From Lyngbya sp. PCC 8106 (GTDB lineage: Bacteria; Cyanobacteriota; Cyanobacteriia; Cyanobacteriales; Microcoleaceae): 64,000 nucleotides of DNA. The notes beneath the pieces are model-generated. The model was not told where the DNA came from and ran no database searches. It worked only from the letters and a program-made list of their open reading frames with translations. Both the position numbers and the translations under genes were made by a program. Below, in pieces: positions 16,451 to 26,441 of the stretch. How positions within the stretch are numbered: position 1 is the first letter of the stretch; every line of letters starts with the position of its first letter. The stretch lies in the NCBI RefSeq assembly GCF_000169095.1, contig NZ_AAVU01000009.1, positions 62,001-126,000 of the forward strand. Direction: 5' to 3'.

Positions 16451-19018
16451 TTAATAACCGCTATATCCGTAGCCCCCGCTAGAGTAGCCCCCACTATATC
16501 CATAACCGCCACTAGAATAACCCCCACTAGAATAACCCCCGCTAGAATAACCCCCGCTAGAGTAGCCCCCGCTATATCCATAACCCCCACTATACCCATC
16601 ATTGTAAGAACGGGAGTTGTAGTTGGTCTTATTCGTGTTCGAGAAGAACCGATGGTAATCTGGATCATCTTTTTGAACAGCAGAACTTCCCGTCACAATG
16701 CTGTTGGGTTGATGAGGTTTGGCTTTGATACTTCCCTTGCGTCCTTCCAAGTCGGGTAATTTTGGGAAATCTTCAGCAGGAATATCCTCAACCACCTGCT
16801 TCATAAACTGACGCCAGTTGTAAGCCGCAGTTTCACTGGTTCCCCAAGTCGGTTTGTTATCATCATTTCCCAACCAAACTCCCGTCACCATCTGAGGAAT
16901 ATAGCCAATGAACCATAAATCTCGCGCTTCCTCAGAAGTTCCGGTTTTTCCGGCGACATTGCGATCCGATAAATAAGCCGCAGTTCCCGTTCCGCTTTCG
17001 ACAACCCCTTCTAACATCCAAGTGGTAATCGCAGCACTCCCTTTATCTAAAACTCGTTTAGGTTTAAAATCGGCTTGATAAATCGTTTCGCCTTTTTGGT
17101 TAACCACCCGACGAATTCCATGAACAGGAACATGATTCCCCTCATCGGCTAGCGTCCCGTAAGCATTGGTCAACTCCAGCAAATTCACTTCATAAGCACC
17201 CAACGCCAGAGAATAGGTTGGTTTTAACGGGGAGTCAATTCCCATCTGTTGAGCCATTTTAATCGTCGGTTCAAAGCCCACATCAACCAACACTCTCACC
17301 GCCACCACATTCACCGAACTACTCAAAGCGCTGATCATTGATCGCCAGTTATTTGAGTGACGGTTGCCATAATTCATGGGTCGATAGCCATCTATCCGAT
17401 AGGGTTCATCCTTGTAGCTATCATAGGGAGAAAATCCGGCCGCGATCGCCGTCGCATAAACCAAACCCTTAAACGTTGATCCGGGCTGACGTTGAGCTTG
17501 AGTAACGCGATTAAACTCACTATCGGCAAAACTCGCTCCTCCGACCAGCGCCTTCACCTCTCCATTACGAGGATCAATCGCCACTAACGCCGCCTGATCA
17601 AACGCTTGAGACGCCCCATCAATTTCAACCGCTTCTTTAACCACAGTTTGGGCGATTTCTTGCCATTTGAGATTCACACTCGTTTCAACGGTTAATCCTC
17701 CCAGTTCCAGGGCTTCCGGCGAGATATACTTCGGTAATTCCTTTTCAATGTAGCTGGCAAAATAGGGAGCGCGAACTTGCAACCGTTTGGGTGAACTCGG
17801 CTGAACAGCGATTTTTTGTTGTTTAACCTGTTCGGCTCGAGCAACGGTCAACACCTCAGCATCCGCCATGCGCTGCAAAACCACATTACGACGTTCTGTA
17901 GCCGTCTCCAAGTCTACCAACGGAGAATATTGACTCGGAGCCGGAGGCAAACCCGCTAAGGTGGCAATTTCGGAGAGAGTCAGGCGTTGAACTGGCTTGC
18001 TAAAGTAGACCAGAGCCGCATCTGCTACTCCGTAAGCTCCTGAACCCAGATAAACTAAATTTAGATACTGCTCGAGAATATCCTCTTTGCTCATCTGGCG
18101 TTCAATTTTCGTTGCCAGCAGTGCTTCGCGGAGTTTACGAACAATACTCCGTTCTTGATCGAGAAATACAGTTCGAGCCAATTGTTGCGTGATCGTACTT
18201 CCGCCTTCAACAACACCTCCAGCCAACAAGTTTGAGCCAAAAGCCCGGAAAATCCCTTGATAATCAATGCCATTGTGCTTGTAAAACCGACGATCTTCAA
18301 TCGCCACAAACGCTTCAACCAATTGTTCTGGAATTTCATCAAGCTTGACTTTATCGCGAGTTGCAGGGCCTCGCTGCATCAAAATCGTGCCATCTCCGGC
18401 TTTAATAGTTAACGTACCGTCTCGATTGTAAGTGGAAAGGTCAGTCACCTCGGGCAAATTTTGATAAAGCTGATAAAACTTCCAACCCCCATAACCCAGA
18501 CTTCCCCCTCCCACGGTCACCACACCAATACCGACCCAAACACTCACCCGTCGATACCAAGGCGTTTTACCTTCTTCGGGTGTGGGAATTTTCGATTTTA
18601 CCCAGACCCACGCTCGACCCGACCAACGTTGTAGAGCCTGCGGGTCCTTTTGATCGGGGGAAGAGGGTTCTTGATCGAGATCTCCTTGTTGATCCTCAGA
18701 CGAGTGATCCCATTCAGACGTTTCCTCAACAGCATTCGTAGAGGGCTTTAGAGAAGAATCTGTCTGTGTGTCTTCCTCGGTGGCTGACGATAATGACACA
18801 TCTTGAGTCGAGGGCGTGGGGTTAACGGCGGAATTCGATCTAACTCCTGTCATAGCGCTATCTGGCTCTGAGTTGATAAAAGTTGGATATTTTGTTTCAC
18901 CCTGGTTGTTAGAGATTTGCCACTGCACGTCTCTAGACTCAGTGCGTTGATCATCGGAATCAATCGAGTAGTCTATAAACTTAGATTGATTTTCCGTATC
19001 CTGAGGAAATTTTGTCAC
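16451..19018 (-). CDS. Class A penicillin-binding protein with Gly-Tyr-Ser tail
   Basis: A bifunctional peptidoglycan glycosyltransferase/transpeptidase of 855 aa. Order: an acidic, low-complexity cytosolic N-terminus (about 1-150), one membrane helix (about 157-178), a GT51 domain with EDRRFYKHNGID and GGSTITQQLAR, and a transpeptidase domain with the active-site STFK, SSSVN and KTGTSEEARD motifs. All catalytic motifs are intact. The last ~45 residues are tandem GGYSSGGY/GYSGGY repeats, an unusual tail that should lie outside the membrane. A transposon copy ends 3 bp beyond the stop. The cell-wall elongation or division role is not decided by sequence. Confidence 0.93.
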   Translation of the reverse strand: MTKFPQDTENQSKFIDYSIDSDDQRTESRDVQWQISNNQGETKYPTFINSEPDSAMTGVRSNSAVNPTPSTQDVSLSSATEEDTQTDSSLKPSTNAVEETSEWDHSSEDQQGDLDQEPSSPDQKDPQALQRWSGRAWVWVKSKIPTPEEGKTPWYRRVSVWVGIGVVTVGGGSLGYGGWKFYQLYQNLPEVTDLSTYNRDGTLTIKAGDGTILMQRGPATRDKVKLDEIPEQLVEAFVAIEDRRFYKHNGIDYQGIFRAFGSNLLAGGVVEGGSTITQQLARTVFLDQERSIVRKLREALLATKIERQMSKEDILEQYLNLVYLGSGAYGVADAALVYFSKPVQRLTLSEIATLAGLPPAPSQYSPLVDLETATERRNVVLQRMADAEVLTVARAEQVKQQKIAVQPSSPKRLQVRAPYFASYIEKELPKYISPEALELGGLTVETSVNLKWQEIAQTVVKEAVEIDGASQAFDQAALVAIDPRNGEVKALVGGASFADSEFNRVTQAQRQPGSTFKGLVYATAIAAGFSPYDSYKDEPYRIDGYRPMNYGNRHSNNWRSMISALSSSVNVVAVRVLVDVGFEPTIKMAQQMGIDSPLKPTYSLALGAYEVNLLELTNAYGTLADEGNHVPVHGIRRVVNQKGETIYQADFKPKRVLDKGSAAITTWMLEGVVESGTGTAAYLSDRNVAGKTGTSEEARDLWFIGYIPQMVTGVWLGNDDNKPTWGTSETAAYNWRQFMKQVVEDIPAEDFPKLPDLEGRKGSIKAKPHQPNSIVTGSSAVQKDDPDYHRFFSNTNKTNYNSRSYNDGYSGGYGYSGGYSSGGYSSGGYSSGGYSSGGYGYSGGYSSGGYGYSGY

Positions 19019-19163
19019 GAGAGGCTCCCAAAATTCGTTGGAAACGGATATCTCAAGAGGATAGGTAGGATAAACTCAATCAAAAGTATATCCGTGTTCC
19101 GCTTAGGATATCTGTTATGGGGTTGAAAATCAACCTTTTCAAATGTTTTTCTATCTAAAGGCA

Positions 19164-20162
19164 TTAAATGGTATGACCCAATGCCAAACCCACAACCAGC
19201 ATCCCTAAAACCAAAAACGGTTGAGCGCTAGCTTGATATTTAACATCATTTTCTAAAGGATTGCGTAGAAAATACATATCTTGGAATGTAATCTGAGGAA
19301 TCACTAACAACAGCAGAATCGTTGCGTAGAGGTTTTGTTGGATGCTGATCAGATACACCGCCACACCTGCTTGAAATATATCAATCATCAACACACAAAT
19401 CCAAGCCGCAGTTCCGACCCCAAACATCACCGGAAGTGATTGTAACCCCAGTTGGCGATCGCCTTCGACACTCTTGAAGTCATTAACAATGGCAATTCCG
19501 AGTCCTGCCAAACTGTAGAATAACGTCAACACCACAATTGTCGAGGTTAAATCCCCAAATAAAGCATGACCTGTCCACCAGGGTAAAGCAATATAACTCG
19601 CTCCCAAGGCATAATTTCCTAACCAGCCATTCTTTTTCAGCTTCAAAGGCGGAGCAGAGTAAATATACGATAAAAACGCTCCCCCCAGACACAGACAGGT
19701 AATAATGGGGAATTCATGCTGCGCCCAGACATCCAACCCATAGGATAAGGCGACTCCAGCAAACAACAAAACCAAAATTTGCGTCACGACTTGGGGAATA
19801 GAAATCACACCCGAAGGAATGGGTCGATAGGGTTCATTGATCGCATCTAAATCCCGATCATAAAAATCATTCAATGTCTGAGTATAACCCGCCAGTAACG
19901 GCCCAGCTAGCAGCATACAAGCCGCAGCAATCAGAAAATTTTCTAAACTCCAGGTATAGTTTCCCGAAGATGCCGCCCCACAAACCACACCCCAAATTAA
20001 GGGTATCCAGGTGATGGGTTTCATCAGTTGTAGACGGATTTTCCAGATGGACTTTTCTCCGGGGGCAGCACCCTTCATGCCTAACAGTTGGCGAGTTTTG
20101 GCACTGCGATCTGGCTGAGGATTGGGGTTCTCGCGAACTTGAGTTTCAGGCGTATCAGACAT
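19164..20162 (-). CDS. chlG: Chlorophyll a synthase
   Basis: A membrane prenyltransferase attaching phytyl or geranylgeranyl diphosphate to chlorophyllide a, the last step of chlorophyll synthesis. It is a UbiA-type protein of 332 aa with about eight to nine membrane helices. The first Asp-rich motif NDFYDRDLDAINEPYRPIPSG and the second (NDFKSVEGDRQLG) are intact and bind the Mg-prenyl diphosphate. It sits in the thylakoid or plasma membrane. Its upstream neighbour on the same strand is an ArsA-like ATPase. Confidence 0.96.
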   Translation of the reverse strand: MSDTPETQVRENPNPQPDRSAKTRQLLGMKGAAPGEKSIWKIRLQLMKPITWIPLIWGVVCGAASSGNYTWSLENFLIAAACMLLAGPLLAGYTQTLNDFYDRDLDAINEPYRPIPSGVISIPQVVTQILVLLFAGVALSYGLDVWAQHEFPIITCLCLGGAFLSYIYSAPPLKLKKNGWLGNYALGASYIALPWWTGHALFGDLTSTIVVLTLFYSLAGLGIAIVNDFKSVEGDRQLGLQSLPVMFGVGTAAWICVLMIDIFQAGVAVYLISIQQNLYATILLLLVIPQITFQDMYFLRNPLENDVKYQASAQPFLVLGMLVVGLALGHTI

Positions 20163-20265
20163 AACTTGTTATAGAAAATAGTGAGGAGTAAACAGCTTTT
20201 ACAGTCAACAGTTTACAGTCAAGAGGCAGAAGTAAAGACTGTTCCCTGTTCCTTTTTTTAATGAA

Positions 20266-21363
20266 CTAGAAAGAAATGATCAAGGAATTGTTTTGAAACT
20301 TAGCCCCAGTGACAGGTTTTCCGCGTAGGGAATCAGGGAGAAAGATATTGCGTCGCTGATCTCCGGCTTCTATAGTGACTTCAGGGCCGTATTGAGTCAG
20401 TTTAATTTGTTTTTTATCAAAACTGGGTAAAAATAAGCTCACTTGCCGTTTAGCCACGTCTATCGAGATGGAACGAGGGGCTGTTGTGGCGGAGGCGCTA
20501 AAGTCGGGTAAAGCTTGGGTTAAAATTTGCCAATCCTGAGCGGGAATTTTCGGCACGGAATGGATGTTGAGAGGAGCAAAGCTTTGAGTGATCTCCGGGC
20601 TTAAATTGGCTTGATTGAGAATCACTCCACCCACCGTTAAACAGACTTGTTGAGCGCTTCCCCACAAATACTGGGCGGTGGCCAGGGAAATGTCATCGGC
20701 AGTTGTCACCAAATAAGCCATCACGCGGTTAGGATCAGCAACGGCGGCTTTTCCATCATCCAAGATATTATTGACTTGATTGGTGGGTTGGGTGAAGTTG
20801 TCAGCAGACAGATCCACACTCAATACAGCACTGCTAACGGGTTGAGCAAAAGGAGAAATCGCTTTCCAGAAGTCAGAGTCGAGAAAAACCTGACGAAACC
20901 GACGCACATACCAGCTTAAAATCTCTGGCATTCCCAGCATTCTCAGGGTTTCTGGGCTGCTGATTCCATCATAAATAATCACATCATAGGCACCGCTAGC
21001 ATCGTACTGTCGAATCGCATTTAAAGCTAGCGCACTATCCATTCCCGGTAGTACCCCAAGTTCCTGACCATAAACATTTTTAAAAAAGGGAGTCCGAACA
21101 TATTGGGCTTCTAGGGTTTTGAGTTCTTCCCAACTCTCTTCGAGTAATTGAGCGCTTTTGAGATAAGTCGCTTTGAGATTGGGTGCGATGTCTGTGGGCT
21201 GAGAACCGACTGTTTCCCCCAATAATAGGCTGAGGGCTGGACTGGTATCTTGACTTGCGAGGAGAACTCGCTTTCCTTCTTGTGCAAACCGTTTAGCGGT
21301 TGCGACTGCAACTGTGGTTCGTCCAGTTCCACCTTTTCCGAGAAAGGTTAATATTAGAGCCAT
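20266..21363 (-). CDS. ArsA/Get3-like ATPase
   Basis: A 365-aa soluble P-loop ATPase of the SIMIBI class. The deviant Walker A is near the N-terminus (GKGGTGRTT): the signature lysine after the first Gly is present, but the usual P-loop lysine is Arg. An acidic switch region ('VIIYDG') follows. The last ~80 residues look like a beta-rich alpha-crystallin-like domain ('VSLFLPSFDKKQIKLTQYGPEVTIEAGDQRRNIFLPDSLRG'). It precedes chlG by about 100 bp on the same strand. The arsenite-pump cysteines were not seen; a membrane-protein-targeting role is inference. Confidence 0.85.
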   Translation of the reverse strand: MALILTFLGKGGTGRTTVAVATAKRFAQEGKRVLLASQDTSPALSLLLGETVGSQPTDIAPNLKATYLKSAQLLEESWEELKTLEAQYVRTPFFKNVYGQELGVLPGMDSALALNAIRQYDASGAYDVIIYDGISSPETLRMLGMPEILSWYVRRFRQVFLDSDFWKAISPFAQPVSSAVLSVDLSADNFTQPTNQVNNILDDGKAAVADPNRVMAYLVTTADDISLATAQYLWGSAQQVCLTVGGVILNQANLSPEITQSFAPLNIHSVPKIPAQDWQILTQALPDFSASATTAPRSISIDVAKRQVSLFLPSFDKKQIKLTQYGPEVTIEAGDQRRNIFLPDSLRGKPVTGAKFQNNSLIISF

Positions 21364-21647
21364 CTACTCTTTCCTACTGTTAAAATCGCGTACATTTTCT
21401 GGGCTTAACCGCACTTTGAAATCTTAGCGTATGTTTTTTAGTGATTTACAACAACTGATCCCCATGAGCTAGGAACAATCAGGTGAAGTCGGGGAGGTGT
21501 GTGACTCTCAAGGGAAATTTGTCTTTTTAGGGTTAACCTGATGGATGTTACCCGCAACGCTGGCGGTTTCCAAGCGGTTTCTTTCCCCAATTCAACGTTC
21601 TATCCGTTAGAGTCACCGATCGTATGACTCCCCACCTCACAGGAAGT

Positions 21648-21854
21648 TTAAGATGCCGTTTCTAGTTCATCTTCAAAGAACCAGGTTGAGAGGTTATCAT
21701 CGAGCTTAACGACGAAACCAACTCCACTCCCATCAACCATTTTGTAGTCTTCGACTGTGCCGAAAGGATTTTGTTTGAGTTTGTTGACAACATTTTCAGG
21801 CATCCGATCTCTGATGCGGCATACCTTCACTTTTTGACCGATTTCGATTGCCAC
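21648..21854 (-). CDS. petP: Cytochrome b6f subunit PetP
   Basis: A 68-aa SH3-like peripheral subunit of the cyanobacterial cytochrome b6f complex that affects linear electron flow. The characteristic pattern is present: IEIGQKVKV..RIRDRM...V, 'GTVEDYKMVDGSGVGFVVKLDDNLSTWFFEDEL'. The frame is open for a further 88 codons upstream, but family length and the repetitive sequence there argue for a GTG start at 21854, with GGAG about ten bases before it. A standalone gene. Confidence 0.85.
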   Translation of the reverse strand: MAIEIGQKVKVCRIRDRMPENVVNKLKQNPFGTVEDYKMVDGSGVGFVVKLDDNLSTWFFEDELETAS

Positions 21855-21987
21855 TTCCAGTGTTCTCCGTAGGACTTTAACCAATCCACAGTTTATCTGA
21901 ATCTGTACCCACTCCTCCATTTTTTCAGGTAGAGCCGAAGGACACGAGGCCGAATTCCCAAAGTCAGAAGTCAGACGTTTCAGATAT

Positions 21988-22091
21988 CCCCACCTCCCCA
22001 CCTCCCCACTTCCCAACCTCCCCACTTCCCCACTTCCCCACCTCCCCACCTCCCCACATCCCAACCTCCCAACCTCCCAACCTCCCCACAA
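21988..22091. repeat. Tandem octamer array (CCCCACCT)n
   Basis: About thirteen head-to-tail 8-bp units of consensus CCCCACCT, varying mostly at positions 4 and 7. It lies upstream of petP in a region free of other features. It is an STRR-type array. It makes the minus-strand frame read as Gly-Glu-Val-Gly-Arg repeats, which is not a protein. Confidence 0.85.
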
Positions 22092-22493
22092 ATCAAGTTT
22101 TAGGGTTAGAACACGCACAGTCCTGAAGTTTAGGGGGGCTTCAGAATGTTAATGAATGTACATTCAATTTCCCATTCTATTAAGCTAATATATGAGAGGA
22201 TATACAATTATCACTAAAACTTTATAAACTTAAATTTAAGATTTTCTTTAGATATAAGTTTATGTCTCTAGAGTGGATATCAATCTTATTAATCTAACTC
22301 CCCAAAAGTCTAAACTCATTATCTTGTTTTAAGATATTTAATGTTTGAGTGTATATTCTGGGTGTACTTTTGGTAAAGTTTGAGTCATTATCTGATCATG
22401 AGTAAATGTTATTTAATTAACAGATTCTTTAAAGCCAAGACAAAAACAGCATTAGATTCACAACCCGGATCGTAAACTCGAATAAGTAGTGAT
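22092..22493. other. AT-rich intergenic region before cph2
   Basis: About 400 bp of AT-rich sequence between the octamer array and cph2. It presumably carries the cph2 promoter. I see no gene, clear hairpin terminator or recognised operator in it. Confidence 0.5.
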
Positions 22494-25400
22494 ATGAACG
22501 TCTCCCAAAAAACATCAAATAATTTTTTTTCTAAGCTTAATAAGAAAGCAAAAACTCAGCTAAATCTTCCCAAAAAACTCAACTTAATCGCTCAAGAATC
22601 TCGGAAATTCTTGAAGGTAAGCCGAGTTAAAATTTATCAAATCAAGAATGAAGATTATGGGGTGATTATTGCCGAAGCTCTACAACCCGAAACCTTACCT
22701 GCTTTGCTTGGTTTGCATTTTTCCATTCAAGATATTCCAGATGATGCTCTTAATCAATTTAATCACACTCATCAACGAATTATTATAGATGTTTCAGCCA
22801 AACGAAAAATCATTGATCGTGCAAACTTATTCTGGGATCAATCTAACCCCTCCAATCGTGATATTTGCTATGCTCCAGTCAACGAATGTCATCTACAATA
22901 TCTACTCGGAATGGGAGTCTTATCATCTTTAACAATTCCCATTTTTCACTGGGAAAAACTATGGGGTTTGCTCATCATTCATCATAGTGATCCACGCCGT
23001 TATCACGAAGCCGAACTTCAAACACTCGAACTATTTAGTAAACAAGCTTCCCTGGTGCTAGCTCAAGAAACGATGATTGCTCAAACTAAACACCAACAAA
23101 AACAAGAAATCGCGATTACTCGCATTGACCAAATTTTCGCTCAAAACCCCGATAATCATCAAACTTGGCAAATGATTCTTGAAGAAAGTATTACTATTTT
23201 AGAAGCATCGGGAGGACGACTTTTCTTAACAGATGATCTGACCGGAAAATCTTCTCACACATATACTTGGGGCGAACAACCCAGTCAAAACCAACTCGAA
23301 AATCATCCCAGTTGGCAACAGTTAATCCAAGAAAATATTCATCCAGTTAGCCAGAAAATTGACTCAACTCAGTTTCACAATCTTGATGAGATTCATCCCA
23401 TCCAAGCAAACTGGCCACGGGGTTATACCGTTGCAGACTTTTCTAAGCATTCCCATCTTCAATTCCTCGCTGAAGCTTTTAAGAATACCTCTATTCACTC
23501 ATTATTAATTATTCCTCTGGGATCTCGCCATCAAATGATCGGTTGTCTGACCCTATTTAGAACAGAACAAGAAATTGAAATTCAATGGGCGGGCTATCCA
23601 AACAAAGATCCACGCAATCAGATTACCGGACAATCCTTTGAAACCTGGCGAGAAATTCGACGAGAGACTCCTATTTGGCAACTCCATCAACTGAAGTTAG
23701 CACAATTACTAAACCTACATCTTTATACCACTTTTATTCAACAACAGCTTTCTCGTTTAACTAATAATCAAGCCTCCTACGATAATGTTACGAAACTGCC
23801 CAATCATATTGTTTTAGAACAACAACTAACTTTAGCATTAATTGATGCGTTAAACAATGCAGAAATTATGGCAATTGCCATTTTAGACCTAGATAAATTT
23901 AAAAATATTAATGAATCTTTTGGGTATCAAGTTGGAGACCAACTATTACAAGAAGTTGCGATTCGATTACAAGACCGTTTAGCACAATTACAACTCAAGA
24001 ATAGCTTACTTGCTCGTTGGCATGGAGACGGATTTGTATTTATTTTATCGGAAGTTGCCTATGCAGATGATGCGATTTCCTTCTGTCAAAGCTTACTCAA
24101 TGTTTTAAGCGAGCCATTTTATCTTCAAAATCAAGCAATTTACCTCAATGCTAGCATAGGAATTACTCTTGCTCCTTATGATGGAGAAACCTCAGAAACG
24201 CTACTCAGGAACGCTGAAATTGCTCTAGATCAAGCCAAGCAGTATGGTAATACCTACAAACTTTATTCGCCTAAAGCGAATGTACAGAATCACAAGTCTT
24301 TGATCTTAAAAACGGATTTAAAACAAGCATTACAACAGGAAGAATTTGTCGTTCACTACCAACCTAAAATTGAAATTGCAACCGGAAACTTAATAGGTTT
24401 AGAAGCTTTGATTCGTTGGAATCATCCCCGTCTAGGCATGATTTCTCCTGACTTATTTTTAGCTAGCTTTGAACAAGCTAATCAGTCAAAAAACATTGAT
24501 GCTTGGGTTTTAAAAACCGTGTGTAATCAATATCGAACCTGGCAAATGGTCGGGTTGAATATTCCAAATATTAGTGTAAATATTGCCTTACAACAGTTGA
24601 ATTCTGAAAATTTAGTTGAGGTATTAAGTGAGATTATTCAAGCAGAACAGATAGAACCTAAATCTCTAGAGTTAGAAATTACAGAAACCAAGCTGATATC
24701 TGATGTGAGTCACTCAATTAACCGACTTAAAAAATTAATAGATCAAGGACTTCAGATTTCTATAGATGATTTTGGTCGGGGGTCTTTTTCTCTGATTTCA
24801 CTCAAAGAATTACCCATTAAAACCCTAAAAATTGATTCATCCTTTGTGGAAGATTTAATGAGCGATCCGAAGCAAGGTGCAATCCTAGAAGCATTGGTTC
24901 ATTTAGGAAATGCTCTAGAGTTTAATGTCTTAGCAAAAGGAGTAGAAACTCGACAACAGTTAGAATTTCTTCAATCTATTGGCTGTCATCAAGCCCAAGG
25001 CTATCTGATCAGTCATCCTCTATCGGGAGAAGCTGTGATCGACTGGTTGAGAAAACCTCAAAACCCAACTTCTATTCATTCTGAGTTACACCCAATTAAC
25101 AGGACAAGAAATTATCCGGGAGGAACTGTAGTTTCTACATCTGAAGATGTCATACCCATGATGCAGATCGAACAACAGAAACTCGCCGAAAAAATTCTTG
25201 AATATGCTCACTTAAAAGAAGAACTCAAACAGCAAGTGATCCGTGAAAAACTCGTCATGGAAATTGTGCATAAAATTCGTCAATCTCTCAATCTTAATGA
25301 TATTCTCAAGACCGCAGCAGATGAGGTGCGACGGCTTCTCGATACAGATCGGGTGATTTTATTTCGCTTTGATAGTCAGTGGAATGGAACTGTAGTCGTA

Positions 25401-26276
25401 GAATCGGTTTTAACGGATTATCCAGTTAGCTTAGACGATGAGATTGATGATCCTTGTTTTCGAGAAAACTATGTAAAATATTATCGTCAAGGGCGAGTCA
25501 GAGCGATTGAGAATATTCGACAAGCAAATTTAAACGAGTGTCATATTGAACTTCTAGAGCGCTATGCAGTCAAAGCTAACTTAGTTGTTCCGATTATTTA
25601 TCAAGATAAATTATGGGGATTGATGATTGCTCATCATTGTCGCGATACTCGATATTGGGAACAGCATGAAATTACCCTGCTGAGTGAATTATCTGCTCAG
25701 ACGGCGATCGCCATTCATCAGGGACAACTGTATCATCAACTCGAAATCGCCAATCAAGAATTAGAGCGTCTAGCCGCCCGAGATGGATTAACCCAAATTG
25801 CCAACCGTCATTGTTTTGATCGAGTTTTAGAAAAAGAATGGCAACGACTGATGCGATCGCCGGATCAACTCTCGTTAATTTTATGTGATATTGATAATTT
25901 TAAACTTTATAACGACACCTACGGGCATCAAGCGGGAGATTATTGCTTGCAGCAAGTCGCCCAAGCGATCCAAGCCGGAGTGAAACGTCCAGCAGATTTA
26001 GTTGCTCGCTACGGAGGAGAGGAGTTTGCGGTGATTTTACCGAATACTTCCTTAGAAGGAGCGCTGCGAGTCGCCGAAGAAATTCGAGTGCGAGTCAGAG
26101 GGTTAGGAGTCTCTCATACGGGATCTGCTCATCAATGCGTCACCCTCAGTTTGGGAGTAACGAGTTTAATCCCAAACACGAGTTCATCGGTTTCTAAGCT
26201 CATTGGAGCAGCAGATGAGGCTTTATATCGGGCTAAAGCAACAGGACGCGATCGCAGTTGTTGTTCTTCGATCTGA
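22494..26276 (+). CDS. cph2: Cph2-type phytochrome / cyclic-di-GMP photoreceptor
   Basis: A 1260-aa knotless phytochrome with two photosensory parts and c-di-GMP enzyme domains, in the same order as Synechocystis Cph2. GAF1 (about 25-190) has LGLHFSIQDIP and the bilin cysteine Cys132 in ECHLQYL; a PHY-like domain follows (about 200-420, SFETWRE). GGDEF1 has a degenerate HGDGF (510-514). The EAL domain has EALIRW (EAL 637-639) and DDFGRG. A cyanobacteriochrome GAF3 has DPCF Cys988 and Cys1016 in ECHIEL, 28 residues apart as in two-cysteine blue/green sensors. GGDEF2 has an intact GGEEF (1174-1178). Expected role: light-dependent c-di-GMP synthesis and breakdown controlling motility. The domain reading is direct; the light role is from the family. 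Confidence 0.93.
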   Translation: MNVSQKTSNNFFSKLNKKAKTQLNLPKKLNLIAQESRKFLKVSRVKIYQIKNEDYGVIIAEALQPETLPALLGLHFSIQDIPDDALNQFNHTHQRIIIDVSAKRKIIDRANLFWDQSNPSNRDICYAPVNECHLQYLLGMGVLSSLTIPIFHWEKLWGLLIIHHSDPRRYHEAELQTLELFSKQASLVLAQETMIAQTKHQQKQEIAITRIDQIFAQNPDNHQTWQMILEESITILEASGGRLFLTDDLTGKSSHTYTWGEQPSQNQLENHPSWQQLIQENIHPVSQKIDSTQFHNLDEIHPIQANWPRGYTVADFSKHSHLQFLAEAFKNTSIHSLLIIPLGSRHQMIGCLTLFRTEQEIEIQWAGYPNKDPRNQITGQSFETWREIRRETPIWQLHQLKLAQLLNLHLYTTFIQQQLSRLTNNQASYDNVTKLPNHIVLEQQLTLALIDALNNAEIMAIAILDLDKFKNINESFGYQVGDQLLQEVAIRLQDRLAQLQLKNSLLARWHGDGFVFILSEVAYADDAISFCQSLLNVLSEPFYLQNQAIYLNASIGITLAPYDGETSETLLRNAEIALDQAKQYGNTYKLYSPKANVQNHKSLILKTDLKQALQQEEFVVHYQPKIEIATGNLIGLEALIRWNHPRLGMISPDLFLASFEQANQSKNIDAWVLKTVCNQYRTWQMVGLNIPNISVNIALQQLNSENLVEVLSEIIQAEQIEPKSLELEITETKLISDVSHSINRLKKLIDQGLQISIDDFGRGSFSLISLKELPIKTLKIDSSFVEDLMSDPKQGAILEALVHLGNALEFNVLAKGVETRQQLEFLQSIGCHQAQGYLISHPLSGEAVIDWLRKPQNPTSIHSELHPINRTRNYPGGTVVSTSEDVIPMMQIEQQKLAEKILEYAHLKEELKQQVIREKLVMEIVHKIRQSLNLNDILKTAADEVRRLLDTDRVILFRFDSQWNGTVVVESVLTDYPVSLDDEIDDPCFRENYVKYYRQGRVRAIENIRQANLNECHIELLERYAVKANLVVPIIYQDKLWGLMIAHHCRDTRYWEQHEITLLSELSAQTAIAIHQGQLYHQLEIANQELERLAARDGLTQIANRHCFDRVLEKEWQRLMRSPDQLSLILCDIDNFKLYNDTYGHQAGDYCLQQVAQAIQAGVKRPADLVARYGGEEFAVILPNTSLEGALRVAEEIRVRVRGLGVSHTGSAHQCVTLSLGVTSLIPNTSSSVSKLIGAADEALYRAKATGRDRSCCSSI

Positions 26277-26441
26277 ACTCATACTCCGGCAATCCCCCGA
26301 GGCTGGTAAACTGAAATTTAGGAACAGATACCGACTAGGCTTCCTAGAATTAGCTTAATCGGTTTCTCTGCTCAGGCAGTCTGTTTTAACAATTCGTGAC
26401 TCAACTTTTTTCAAATTAGACTAAACACATACAAAAGCTTG

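Noticed and set aside
16397..16759. Plus-strand ORF rich in ITPAR/VAP repeats
   Set aside because: It is the antisense of the PBP Gly-Tyr-Ser repeat tail.
21855..22118. 88-codon N-terminal extension of petP
   Set aside because: It runs across the CCCCACCT octamer array and PetP is normally about 65-70 aa; a GTG with a ribosome site fits better.
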